Source: Firmicutes bacterium CAG:822 (GTDB lineage: Bacteria; Bacillota_I; Bacilli_A; RF39; UBA660). Taken from it: a stretch of 64,000 nt of DNA. The notes under the pieces are model-generated. The model ran no database searches, had not been told where the DNA came from, and saw only the letters and a program-made list of their open reading frames with translations. The stretch is taken from positions 1 to 64,000 of the forward strand of contig HF990861.1 in the NCBI GenBank assembly GCA_000432855.1, in the 5' to 3' direction. Below are positions 17,082 through 25,686 of the stretch, one piece after another (the first letter of the stretch is position 1; every line of letters begins with the position of its first letter). The translations under genes and the position numbers were made by a program.

Positions 17082-18773
17082 ATGAGATTAACGATTACAA
17101 AAAGCAAAAACTCTGAATCATTCTTTGTTATTAAATCTGTTACTATCAACGGGAAAAGAACATCTAAAGTAATTGAAAAATTAGGTAATCTAGAGGAAGT
17201 TACGCTTAAAGCTCAAGGACAAAATCCATATGTATGGGCAAAACAATATGTTGAATTGTTAAATAAAGAAGAAAAAGAAAACTCTAGTGACATTATTTTA
17301 AAATTGTCACAATCCAAAAAATTAAAAGATAATGAACAATATACAAAACTTGGTTTAAATAAAATCTGTGATGAAATAACTGATAAATATCAATTTAAAT
17401 ATGATTTGAATTCTATTTTATCTAGACTTATTTATGGTAGAATTATTTATCCATCTTCTAAGCTTAAAACTCTAGAATTATCTAAAAACTTTCTTGAACA
17501 ACCAAATTTTGAACTTCATGATATTTATAGAGCTTTAGAAGTCATAGCTAATGAATCTGATTTTATCCAATCTGAGCTTTATAAAAATAGCTTAAATTTT
17601 ATGAAAAGAAATGATAGAGTTTTATATTATGATTGTACAAATTTCTTTTTTGAAATTGAAGAAGAAAGTGGCTTAAGACAATATGGTAAGTCAAAGGAAA
17701 ACAGACCTACTCCTATTACTAAAATGGGCTTATTTTTAGATGGTGATGGCATTCCAATGTCATTAGGTATATTTGCTGGTAATACTAATGAACAAATTAC
17801 TATGAAACCACTAGAAGAAAAAATAATAAAAGATTTTCATTCTTCAAAATTTGTTGTATGTACTGATGCTGGTTTAGCTTCTAATACAAATAGAAAATTT
17901 AATAATATAAGTGGAAGAAGTTTTATCACTACTCAGTCTATTAAAAAATTAAAATCACACCTTAAACAGTGGGCTTTAGATTTAACTTCTGGTTGGAAAC
18001 TATATGGTAGTGATAAAACTTATAATATTTCTAAATTAAGAGAAAATGAAGAATTGATGGAACAATATCATGATAAAACTTTCTACAAAGAAAAATGGAT
18101 TAAAGAAAACGGAATAGAACAAAGACTTATTGTTACCTATTCAGTAAAATATCAAGAATACCAAAAAAATATTAGAGAAAATCAAATACAAAGAGCCCAA
18201 AAACTTATTGATAAAAATTCTAAAAAAATAGGTAAACCGAAACAGAATGATCCTAAAAGATTTATAAGTACTATCTCTATTACTCCTAACGGAGAAGTAG
18301 CTGAAGAGAATCATTACGAGCTGAATTATGATGTTATTAATGAAGAAGCAAAATATGATGGATTATATGCAGTATGTACAAATCTTGAAGATAATGTTCA
18401 AGATATAATTAAAATTAATCATCGCAGATGGGAAATTGAAGAATCATTTAGACTTATGAAAAGTGAATTTAAATCAAGACCTGTATACTTATCTAGAGAT
18501 GATAGAATTAAAGCTCACTTTACTACTTGTTTCCTTGCTTTAACTATCTTTAGATATTTAGAAAAAATACTTGATGAAAAATTTACTGCCGAAAAAATTA
18601 TAGATACTTTAAGAAATTATAATTTTAGGAACTTTCCTGGATTTGGATATGTGCCATTATATACATCCAGCAATTTAATTCATACATTGCATGAGAAAAC
18701 AAGCATTAATACCAACTATGAAATACTTAATTATAAAAAATTTAAAATAATTTTCAAGGAAACAAAATTATAA
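17082..18773 (+). CDS. IS1634 family transposase (DDE, IS4 superfamily)
   Basis: A 563-residue cut-and-paste transposase. The N-terminus (RLTITKSKNSESFFVI ... KVIEKLGN) is the DNA-binding part typical of IS1634. The DDE residues are visible: first Asp in LYYDCTNFFFE, second in VVCTDAGLAS, and Glu in RRWEIEESFRLMKSEF (the Y-R-x-W-x-IE signature). The ORF appears full length and undamaged, so the element may be mobile. AGGATAG precedes ATG weakly; TATAAT lies at about 17050. Confidence 0.92.
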   Translation: MRLTITKSKNSESFFVIKSVTINGKRTSKVIEKLGNLEEVTLKAQGQNPYVWAKQYVELLNKEEKENSSDIILKLSQSKKLKDNEQYTKLGLNKICDEITDKYQFKYDLNSILSRLIYGRIIYPSSKLKTLELSKNFLEQPNFELHDIYRALEVIANESDFIQSELYKNSLNFMKRNDRVLYYDCTNFFFEIEEESGLRQYGKSKENRPTPITKMGLFLDGDGIPMSLGIFAGNTNEQITMKPLEEKIIKDFHSSKFVVCTDAGLASNTNRKFNNISGRSFITTQSIKKLKSHLKQWALDLTSGWKLYGSDKTYNISKLRENEELMEQYHDKTFYKEKWIKENGIEQRLIVTYSVKYQEYQKNIRENQIQRAQKLIDKNSKKIGKPKQNDPKRFISTISITPNGEVAEENHYELNYDVINEEAKYDGLYAVCTNLEDNVQDIIKINHRRWEIEESFRLMKSEFKSRPVYLSRDDRIKAHFTTCFLALTIFRYLEKILDEKFTAEKIIDTLRNYNFRNFPGFGYVPLYTSSNLIHTLHEKTSINTNYEILNYKKFKIIFKETKL

Positions 18774-18800
18774 AAAAATTACGCACTTTTTTAAATATAT

Positions 18801-18845
18801 AAAAACTCCTCGAAGCTTTATAAAATAAGCCTTAAGGAGTTTTTT
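18801..18845 (+). terminator. Terminator of the transposase gene
   Basis: AAAAACTCCT / AGGAGTTTTTT stem around a long loop, inside the IS right end. Confidence 0.7.
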
Positions 18846-18851
18846 GCTTTG

Positions 18852-18864
18852 TAAAACTGTCAAA
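18852..18864 (-). repeat. Right inverted repeat of the IS
   Basis: TAAAACTGTCAAA, inverse of the left repeat. Confidence 0.85.
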
Positions 18865-18938
18865 TTCAGGATTTTAAATTATGACACCCCATTTTTTATA
18901 ATCAGAGAAATAATTCTCATTAAACCATATTTGTGCAT

Positions 18939-19916
18939 TTACATATGATCTTCCCAGAACTTAACTGCATTATCAATCCAACCTTCTGCATTAGTTCCAA
19001 TGCCTAAACCAAATCCATGAGGAAGTCCATCGAATACTTCAATTTCCGCATCTGTTCCATTAGCCTTAATTCTATTAGTTCTCTCTTCCATAATTCTATA
19101 GTCGAAGGTTCCATCATCAGTACCCACACAACTATATGTTGGTGGCTCCGCGCCAGTCACTTCACTCAAACCAGTATATTGCATAACCACAGTAGCCGGT
19201 TTTGGATAAGCCTTCTCGCCATATCCTTCTGTTCCATTATTGCCAAACCATGCCGCCATACGTGCACCAGCTGAACCACCCCAAACAGAATAACCAGAAG
19301 TATCAACCTCAAGTTCATCGGCATGTTCAAAGATAAATGCCACCGTTCTAGCCAAATCTTCCATCGCCGCACTCGGCCTATAAATAAGGGAAAAAGCATT
19401 ATATCCTTTTTTAGAAAGCTCTAAAGCATGCGGAAAACTATCTTGCATAGCTCCAACATACATAAATCCACCACCAGCATTCAAAATTGCCATCTTATTA
19501 CCAGGCTCTCCTCTAAAATAAAATATACCTATATTTCTTTTCTCAGGATCAGCCTTCATCTCATCTTCTGAATATATATGGTAGAAAATCTGATTACCAG
19601 CATCCACTTCATCTTTCATATAATTGACAATTTCCACCGTCTTATCATCATTTATATAGTTATACCAAACATAAATATCATCGATATCATCTAATCTAGT
19701 ATTACCATCGAAATCTCTATCCACCGGAAAAATCAAATTGCCAAATCCCTCGAAAAACTTATTATTCATAACCTCTGAAACCGTCGAACTTTTAGTAAAC
19801 GATAAAATATTATTCACCTCACCACTAGTAAAATCACTATCTCTATTCATATAAAAATATCCAAATAAACCTATCGCAATCACTAAGATTACAATCCATA
19901 AAATATTTTTCATCAT
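18939..19916 (-). CDS. Membrane-anchored alpha/beta hydrolase (esterase)
   Basis: About 325 residues. A single N-terminal membrane helix (residues about 3-25) tethers an alpha/beta hydrolase domain outside the cell. The nucleophile elbow is WGGSAGAR, the oxyanion region FRGEPGNKMAILNAGGG, and the catalytic His is in LPHGFGLG; Asp is in CVGTDDGTFD. The fold is close to carboxylesterases and acetyl-xylan-esterase-like proteins. The start is the second possible ATG, with AGAGG upstream. A paralogue's C-terminus survives on the other side of the IS, so this was once a tandem pair. It lies 12 bases downstream of the broken flavodoxin gene. Confidence 0.82.
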   Translation of the reverse strand: MMKNILWIVILVIAIGLFGYFYMNRDSDFTSGEVNNILSFTKSSTVSEVMNNKFFEGFGNLIFPVDRDFDGNTRLDDIDDIYVWYNYINDDKTVEIVNYMKDEVDAGNQIFYHIYSEDEMKADPEKRNIGIFYFRGEPGNKMAILNAGGGFMYVGAMQDSFPHALELSKKGYNAFSLIYRPSAAMEDLARTVAFIFEHADELEVDTSGYSVWGGSAGARMAAWFGNNGTEGYGEKAYPKPATVVMQYTGLSEVTGAEPPTYSCVGTDDGTFDYRIMEERTNRIKANGTDAEIEVFDGLPHGFGLGIGTNAEGWIDNAVKFWEDHM

Positions 19917-19934
19917 AAACAACCTCTAAATAAT

Positions 19935-20393
19935 TTAAATAGCCATTTCACTTAAGGTTTTTCTACCATCAGCTGTATCCACATACACTCCTTTTAAATT
20001 CATTCCCATAAGTGTGCATAATCTATTAGCTAAAAAAGTAATTGATTTAACTGTACCATTATCAGGACCAGAGCCTTGAGCAAACAAATATAAATTCTTA
20101 CCATTTAAAACTTCCGCTTCTGGTAACATATAAAGCCTATCGATAAATGTTTTTAAAAGACCACTAACTGTATACCAATAAACGGGCGCTCCGATAACTA
20201 AAGTGTCATACTCTTTAATCTTATCAAACACCTCTTTTATTTGATCATCGGCAAAAACCTAACCATATTGTGAAATCTTATAATCACTCATCTGCATGGC
20301 ATCATAGTCTTTACCTTCTAAAAGTTTTTCACCAATACTAAAAGTATTGCCTTCCTTATTAGGACTAAAATTCATAAATAATATTTTTTCCAT
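19935..20393 (-). pseudogene. Flavodoxin-like NAD(P)H oxidoreductase with in-frame TAG
   Basis: Reading from ATG at 20393 (ribosome site GGAAGGTGAT) gives MEKILFMNFSPNKEGNT and continues in the same frame to a natural stop at 19935, 152 codons, except that codon 45 (20259-20261) is TAG. The frame resumes with VFADDQIKEVFDK. The family is the flavodoxin/NADPH-dependent FMN reductase type: FMN loop SPNKEGNT and the GAPVYWYTVSGLLK block are intact. Only the fragment after the stop remains as an open ORF of 98 codons. Most simply a glutamine codon mutated. Confidence 0.82.
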
Positions 20394-20443
20394 ATCTATC
20401 ACCTTCCATTATAAATATATACCCGTGTGTAGCTTCCATGTTA

Positions 20444-20472
20444 AGAAAAAATATCCATAAATGGATATTATA
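20444..20472 (-). terminator. Terminator of the glycosyltransferase operon
   Basis: AATATCCAT / ATGGATATT (about 20450-20470) followed by T6 on the minus strand. It closes the four-gene operon. Confidence 0.8.
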
Positions 20473-20498
20473 TAAAACAAATTAAACTTAATATAAAT

Positions 20499-21557
20499 CT
20501 AATCAAATAACTTTTTAAGTTCATCTTCCCAATTTTGATTATAATATTTATTTTTAAAACAAATAATATTATTATGAAATTCATCATATCTCGATAAAAA
20601 GTTATTAATTTCATCACAAGAAAAATCTTTAGCGACAAATCCCAAATTATATTTTTCTACCATCAACGCATTGTATTTTTGTTCATAGGTTTCCAGCGGA
20701 AAAACATAAATAGGAATATCCAATGATAATGATTCACTTAATAATTGATGTCCTCCAGTTGATAACAAAAAAGAACAACTTGATAAATCATCTTGAAATT
20801 TATCACTAAAACTATGTATATTTATATTTTCATACTTTTCAAACTTCTTATAATTATTAATCGTATAAACATTAAATGTATAATTTTTGATATCTTTTAT
20901 CACATTTAAGATTCTCTCATATTTTTCAGAATCAGAATATGGAGAAAAATATACAACCACTTTCTTACTATCTTTAAAATTAGAGTTTATTTTGGGAATT
21001 ATTGGCGAAACTATTGTTACTTTTTCATTGTTGACAAATATAGGAAAAAATGAAGAAATAATCCTTTTGTCATATTTTGGAAAAAAATAATTTAGCCTAT
21101 ATACTTCCTCCTTAATTGAAGCACCTTTAATATTAATTTCATCAAGATATATAAATTTTGACTGCTGTTCCATACAAAGAAGCGGAACCATAGATGCATA
21201 AGCATATTGTGCGACATTAGGCTCATAATCTGAAATTATTAAATCCGGCTTTGATTTAAAAATTCTTTCTATAGATAAACAAAATTCAAAAAATTTCTCA
21301 TATTGATCTATATTATTATTTCTATATTTAATCAAGCAATCTTTATAATCTAAACCATTATCATCACATGTAATCCAAGGAATAGTTACTAGTATAACTG
21401 GAATTTTGGAAAATTTACGATTTATAATTTTTTTCTTATCTTCTGTTGTAGCAACAACAACCATCACATCATATTTTAAAAGCTGTTCAATAACGCATAT
21501 CTGTCTATTTATGTGTCCATTACCAATACCACATATACCAACCAAAATCTTCTTCAT
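20499..21557 (-). CDS. MJ1255-like glycosyltransferase (GT-B fold)
   Basis: About 352 residues. N-terminal GT-B signature KKILVGICGIGNGHINRQ, as in MJ1255/MurG-like UDP-sugar transferases. Second-half motifs include VVVYFSPYSDSE and the donor-site SFLLSTGGHQLLSESLSLD followed by PIYVFP. No membrane segment, so it would work in the cytoplasm. The ATG chosen directly follows the S66 peptidase stop (TAG-T-ATG); an upstream in-frame ATG lies within that gene. It is last in the operon. Substrate and donor sugar are unknown. Clustering with an MccF-like peptidase and a synthetase-like protein suggests it may glycosylate a small molecule rather than a wall polymer (inference). Confidence 0.75.
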   Translation of the reverse strand: MKKILVGICGIGNGHINRQICVIEQLLKYDVMVVVATTEDKKKIINRKFSKIPVILVTIPWITCDDNGLDYKDCLIKYRNNNIDQYEKFFEFCLSIERIFKSKPDLIISDYEPNVAQYAYASMVPLLCMEQQSKFIYLDEINIKGASIKEEVYRLNYFFPKYDKRIISSFFPIFVNNEKVTIVSPIIPKINSNFKDSKKVVVYFSPYSDSEKYERILNVIKDIKNYTFNVYTINNYKKFEKYENINIHSFSDKFQDDLSSCSFLLSTGGHQLLSESLSLDIPIYVFPLETYEQKYNALMVEKYNLGFVAKDFSCDEINNFLSRYDEFHNNIICFKNKYYNQNWEDELKKLFD

Positions 21558-21558
21558 A

Positions 21559-22518
21559 CTAATTAATAATTTCAACCTTATGTTCTTTTTCATTACATAT
21601 TAATCGTACAATGCTTCCGTTTACTATTGTAATTCTTGGATATGTATGGCCTAAATCAAAATTAGTTATAATTGGTACATTTAACTCCCTAAGTCCTCTG
21701 ATTAACGTTTCATCTAATGTTATACCAGTATAACTAGTTTCCTCTACTCTTCCAAGTATAATACATTTAGAATATTTAAACCATCCCAACTTTTGCAAAT
21801 GCCAAAGATTTCTTAATAATTGCTCATTATTCATATAGTCAATATCAAAATACCAAATAATTCCATCATTTTTATATTTTTCAATAAATTTAGTCGTATA
21901 ATCATATTCTGTCCCTACTAAATCCATCAAACATTCTAAACAACCACCAATTATTCTACCAGTTAAATCAACATCCTGCTTACACACCCAATGACTTACT
22001 TGTTTCTCACCATCGATTAACTGATATTTAAAATCATTTTGTATAATTTTCTCTCCTTTTAACACGAGAATATTATTATTGTATTCTTCATCACTAATAT
22101 TAGCCATCGAATTGGCATTATAAGAATATATTGTTTGAATATCATACTTTGTTGTAATTAAATATAATAAAATCGTAATATCTGATTGTCCTTGTATCCA
22201 TTTAACATTTTTCTTTATTAAATCAAAATTTAAATAATCTAATACTTCTATTAAGTAATTGCCACCTGTAACTCCAATTATACATTTAACATTTTTATCC
22301 TCTACAAGTTTCATAAAATCTTTTGCCCTTGTTCTAGCATCACAACTTTCCCCTTTAACACTACAAGTTATGTGCTCATCTTTAGTTATAGTAAACTCTG
22401 TTTCAAGTCTCTTAATTGCCTTAAATAACTTTTTTTGCTTAGACTCCTTTAATATACCGTCCGACATTGATGATATTGCGATAATATCTTCTTTTTTAAT
22501 ATTATTTGGTTTTTTCAT
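21559..22518 (-). CDS. S66 serine carboxypeptidase, MccF/LdcA-like
   Basis: 319 residues of peptidase family S66, which includes LD-carboxypeptidase and MccF, the microcin C self-immunity enzyme that hydrolyses toxic aminoacyl-nucleotides. Visible landmarks: GVTGGNYLIEVLDYLN, the nucleophile in IQGQSDITILLYL, GGCLECLMDL, and a C-terminal His in DLGHTYPR. The usual catalytic Glu segment reads WYFDIDYMNN, so Asp may replace Glu. No signal peptide, which favours intracellular MccF-type action over wall trimming. Its ATG overlaps the upstream stop (TAATG), and its AGGAGGGG ribosome site is within the end of that gene, so translation is coupled. Confidence 0.78.
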   Translation of the reverse strand: MKKPNNIKKEDIIAISSMSDGILKESKQKKLFKAIKRLETEFTITKDEHITCSVKGESCDARTRAKDFMKLVEDKNVKCIIGVTGGNYLIEVLDYLNFDLIKKNVKWIQGQSDITILLYLITTKYDIQTIYSYNANSMANISDEEYNNNILVLKGEKIIQNDFKYQLIDGEKQVSHWVCKQDVDLTGRIIGGCLECLMDLVGTEYDYTTKFIEKYKNDGIIWYFDIDYMNNEQLLRNLWHLQKLGWFKYSKCIILGRVEETSYTGITLDETLIRGLRELNVPIITNFDLGHTYPRITIVNGSIVRLICNEKEHKVEIIN

Positions 22519-23861
22519 TATAATCCCCTCCTTTTATATATTTTAGTCTTATTTATAGATAAATCTATCATAGCCGTTGTAACAACTGCATTATATAAAT
22601 CTCTAACCTTTTCTTTTTCTTGAACACTATTATATGCCTTCATTATATCAAACAAAAATCTTGTTACCTTGCTTGGATTACCGCTTATTAAAGCATTATA
22701 ATACACTTGATTAATTAATGCCATTTTAGCAATTAATTGTTCACCAGTCAAAGAAAAACCATTAAAATTTGTCAAACTTCTTCTACTTAAACTACAAAAA
22801 ATTTTATCAAACATCACAATATTTATATTTTTGATAATATTAAAATCAATTATTTGATTAGTTCCTACTGCCGCATAAAACAGCCGCAGAAAATCAAATG
22901 CCTCAATTTTTTCATCATCAATTTGAATATTATTAGTTTCAATAATATTATATAATATTTCAGACCATTCCTCAAGATTTCTTGAAGCTGCACTTTTACA
23001 TATATTATAAGTTAAAAACATAACATTTAAATCTAAATTATTATCTTTTTTAACTTGTAAAACTTTCTTTATGTGTTCAGATTGATCTTGTCCTATTATA
23101 TTAATAATCACACTATCTTTTATACATGGATTTAATAAAAACATAAATTCCTGTAAAAAATATTTAATTTCATCATTCTCATTAATTCCATTACTATAAG
23201 ATAAATTTCTAATAAAATCATATATCTCTGCATATTTATATAATTCAGACTCTCTCAAATAATCAATATCAACAAATCCTAATTTGGATAAAACTCCATC
23301 AGTTTTTTCTATAGACACATCACAGTATTTACTATAGTCATCCAAAAGTTCAAAATCTAAAAATTTACCATGCATTAAACTAGTATACAAAGTTTCAAAT
23401 GCTATCTTTCTTTCTGACTGCGAATATGAATCTAAAAACTTATTAATTGTTTTTTTAGAAATATCTCCAATTGTAAAAATATTATTAATTTCTCCACTAG
23501 TACGAATTAACCCTTTAATCATATCATCAACATACAAATTTCGTAGTTGTCCAAGCATTGGTATTGGTTTATTTGGATGTATATCACCATATCTTAAAGT
23601 AAAGTCCTCATTATAAATTGGTCTATGATTTATAAAATCATCCAATTCTTTTAAACTAACATCTAAAGGAATATTAAAATGCGGATAATTGTTTATATAT
23701 TCACAGTTTTTACATCCTCTCATAGGAGCGACAGTCGTAAATGAATAACATCCAAATCTATTTGTATACAATAATTGAACATCATCTAAATTTAAAACAT
23801 CCTTTAAATAATGCTTCAAATATGAATCGTATGATAAATTTTTATCATATCCTATCATCAT
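22518..23861 (-). CDS. Degenerate arginyl-tRNA-synthetase-like protein
   Basis: About 447 residues. I read this as a divergent class I ArgRS relative. The segment DIHPNKPIPMLGQLRNLYVD aligns with the ArgRS block SPNxxKPxHIGHLRxxxxGD, with PMLGQ where HIGH should be. IIGQDQSEHIKKVL matches the ArgRS region VxGxDQxxHFxQL. The KMSK-like loop is degraded (ICKSAASRN). The last 90 residues (GNPSKVTRFLFDIMKAYNS onward) fit the DALR anticodon-binding helix bundle. The N-terminus has a CxxC pair (GCKNCEY). Loss of the HIGH histidines suggests no normal aminoacylation; it may bind tRNA or act on an aminoacyl-like substrate. AGGTGGT precedes the chosen ATG. Family call is from pattern alone. Confidence 0.62.
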   Translation of the reverse strand: MMIGYDKNLSYDSYLKHYLKDVLNLDDVQLLYTNRFGCYSFTTVAPMRGCKNCEYINNYPHFNIPLDVSLKELDDFINHRPIYNEDFTLRYGDIHPNKPIPMLGQLRNLYVDDMIKGLIRTSGEINNIFTIGDISKKTINKFLDSYSQSERKIAFETLYTSLMHGKFLDFELLDDYSKYCDVSIEKTDGVLSKLGFVDIDYLRESELYKYAEIYDFIRNLSYSNGINENDEIKYFLQEFMFLLNPCIKDSVIINIIGQDQSEHIKKVLQVKKDNNLDLNVMFLTYNICKSAASRNLEEWSEILYNIIETNNIQIDDEKIEAFDFLRLFYAAVGTNQIIDFNIIKNINIVMFDKIFCSLSRRSLTNFNGFSLTGEQLIAKMALINQVYYNALISGNPSKVTRFLFDIMKAYNSVQEKEKVRDLYNAVVTTAMIDLSINKTKIYKRRGL

Positions 23862-23886
23862 AAAAATTACCACCTATCTATAACAA

Positions 23887-24600
23887 TTATGCATAAAAAT
23901 AATTATCTTTTAAATAAAATCGCACTACTTTAACATCAACATCACCAAACAAATACTTTAATACAGCAATCCTGTGTTGACCATCTCTTATAAACATTTC
24001 ATCATTATATAATATTACCAATTTATCATGATATGGATAACCATTTTCTTTAATACTATTCAAAGAAGCTTTCAATCTATCATAGTCAGAATCAATTATA
24101 TGATTAGACTTAAAAGGTGTATAAATTCTTTTACCATTATTAATTAAAGCTTTATAACTTTCTGATTCTTCCATTGAAACTGGAGCTGAATTATGCCTTA
24201 ATAATTTAAAATCTGATACATTTACTATATCATATTTTACATCAACTATTTTATCTAATAAATCATAAAAGAAAAGTGAAAAATATATTGGGTCTAATAA
24301 TTTATAATCATAATTAATAGGATACTTATTTTGAAAATAAGCATATATTTCTTCTACTAAATGTTCAAACTTGTCATATTGAAAGCACAATTTTTCACTT
24401 CCCATAATAAGACTTACATAAAAAGTATCGTAAGAAACTGTAAATCCTTTCATTTGTTTTAACTCAAACTTTATATTTTTTCCTTTTAAAATCATATATT
24501 GTATTTCATCATAAGCTCTTAAAATAATAGAAAGAGCATGATTCACTTCGCTTTGAATAAAATTATTTTTATCCAGTAACACACAAACTTTACTTAACAC
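23887..24600 (-). CDS. ParB/sulfiredoxin-like domain protein
   Basis: 237 residues with an unrecognised helical N-terminal two-thirds and a C-terminal ParB/Srx-like module: an upstream strand KLVILYNDEMFIRDGQHRIA followed by VLKYLFGDVDVKVVRF. The DGxHR motif is the nucleotide-binding hallmark of that fold, used in ParB, sulfiredoxin and the serine kinase SbnI. Such modules also occur alone in sugar and natural-product clusters. The start is GTG with GTGAG eight bases upstream. It heads the four-gene operon, with a promoter about 105 bases upstream and 25 bases to the next start. Chemistry not assignable. Confidence 0.6.
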   Translation of the reverse strand: MLSKVCVLLDKNNFIQSEVNHALSIILRAYDEIQYMILKGKNIKFELKQMKGFTVSYDTFYVSLIMGSEKLCFQYDKFEHLVEEIYAYFQNKYPINYDYKLLDPIYFSLFFYDLLDKIVDVKYDIVNVSDFKLLRHNSAPVSMEESESYKALINNGKRIYTPFKSNHIIDSDYDRLKASLNSIKENGYPYHDKLVILYNDEMFIRDGQHRIAVLKYLFGDVDVKVVRFYLKDNYFYA

Positions 24601-24707
24601 ATAATCAACTCACTTTATCAATAAATAAAACAAAAATAACATCTTTAACACATATTAAAATACTTATTAATATTTTTTATTATATATTAGTCAAATATAT
24701 TGCCATA

Positions 24708-24736
24708 ATAATATCACTTTTATTAAATAACTTCAA
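24708..24736 (-). promoter_or_regulatory. Promoter of the ParB-ArgRS-like-S66-GT operon
   Basis: Minus strand TTGAAG (24731-24736), 17-bp spacer, TATTAT (24708-24713). The roughly 100-base leader holds no convincing ORF, so no precursor peptide gene was found here. Confidence 0.6.
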
Positions 24737-24740
24737 GAAA

Positions 24741-24785
24741 AAATACAAATATCTTAAATAGTTTCTATTTAACACATTTGTATTT
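24741..24785 (-). terminator. Terminator of the 75-residue membrane-protein gene
   Basis: Long hairpin: outer stem AAATACAAAT / ATTTGTATTT (24741-24750, 24776-24785), inner stem TTAAATAG / CTATTTAA, then TTTTTTC on the minus strand. Confidence 0.8.
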
Positions 24786-24789
24786 ACTT

Positions 24790-25017
24790 TTAATCTGTTG
24801 CTCGCAACTTCTTATTAGCTTTAACTATCATATAAATAGCCATAAAAGAATTAACAATTGCCACCACAAAACCAGTGACCATTGTCATAACCAGTTTAAA
24901 ATCACTATCATTACTACCAAACTGATATATCATCGCCACTTCTAAAGAAATCATTGAAATCATTGCTACTGTTAAACTGATAAACTTATTAGCCTCTACT
25001 AACTTAGATTTAGCCAT
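24790..25017 (-). CDS. Small two-helix membrane protein
   Basis: 75 residues; two predicted membrane helices (about 12-31 and 40-62) and a lysine-rich C-terminus. AAGGGGAGG lies before ATG. It is divergent from the broken tetR gene, an arrangement in which the regulator often controls the neighbour, so it may once have been TetR-repressed. Function unknown. Confidence 0.7.
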   Translation of the reverse strand: MAKSKLVEANKFISLTVAMISMISLEVAMIYQFGSNDSDFKLVMTMVTGFVVAIVNSFMAIYMIVKANKKLRATD

Positions 25018-25136
25018 TTTACCTCCCCTTTCATTAAACCGACACTTGCCTGTTTAATTACAATTTTAATATAATATTCTTATAATCTAAAAACAATCAT
25101 CAATTTTAAAACATTTGTTGGAATAAAAGAGAAATT

Positions 25137-25676
25137 ATGAATAAACCAAACAATAAAAGAAAAAAACAATCTCAAGAAAAAATCGAAAACATCTTCTTAA
25201 ACCTAATTTAAACCAAAGACATCAGTGAAATATCTGTAACATCAATTTGTAAAAGAGCCAAATTAAATAGATCAACCTTTTATGCTAACTACATTGATAT
25301 ATATGACCTAGCTGACAAAATCGCAGAAAAACTTGAAAACGAAGTTACCCTCTTATACCAAAATGAAAGAAAAGATAAATATAACTCACACAACTACTTA
25401 AAACTTTTTACCCATATTAAAGAAAATCAAATATTTTATAAAACCTATTTCAAACTAAAAAAAGATGAACCATTTATTATAAAAAAATATGATACCAAAC
25501 TTGCCAAAGAAATATATAATGACAAATATATTGACTATCACATTGAATTTTTCAAAGCTGGTTTAAATGCCATAGTTAAAAAATGGCTAGAAAATGGGTG
25601 CAAAGAAAATCCCGAAGAAATAAATCAAATATTAAAAGATGAATATAAAAATAAGAATATCAACTATTCAAATTGA
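25137..25676 (+). pseudogene. TetR/AcrR family regulator with in-frame TAA
   Basis: Plus-strand reading from ATG at 25137 gives a 179-codon TetR-like protein interrupted only at codon 25 (25209-25211, TAA). The helix-turn-helix is clear after it: SVTSICKRAKLNRSTFYANY. The rest (LKLFTHIKENQIFYKTYFK and onward) fits the C-terminal domain of small TetR proteins. The sequence before the stop (SQEKIENIFLNLI) is the usual first helix, so a Lys or Glu codon probably became TAA. No alternative start lies after the stop. The gene faces the small membrane-protein gene divergently. Confidence 0.8.
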
Positions 25677-25686
25677 TATTCTTTTA
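25653..25686. terminator. Bidirectional terminator
   Basis: Perfect 10-bp repeat AAGAATATCA (25653-25662) / TGATATTCTT (25674-25683) between converging genes, with T/A flanks. Confidence 0.75.

Larger units (their letters stand above)
16956..18864 (+). mobile_element. IS1634-family insertion sequence
   Basis: An element of about 1.9 kb bounded by 13-bp perfect inverted repeats, TTTGACAGTTTTA at 16956-16968 and its complement at 18852-18864. It contains a terminator just inside the left end, one transposase gene, and a terminator before the right end. I see no obvious target-site duplication: flanks are GGGAC on the left and TTCAG on the right. Exact outer ends may extend a base or two. Confidence 0.85.

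Noticed and set aside
19166..19399. 77-codon ORF inside the hydrolase gene
   Set aside because: Out-of-frame shadow of the intact alpha/beta hydrolase.
24601..24789. Search for a RiPP precursor peptide upstream of the ParB-ArgRS-like operon
   Set aside because: Only an eight-codon ORF and a terminator were found; no leader-core peptide with a ribosome site.
19935..25676. Stop-codon recoding as explanation for in-frame TAG and TAA
   Set aside because: Both stop types occur in broken genes, and intact neighbours end in TAA, TAG and TGA, so ordinary nonsense mutation is simpler.
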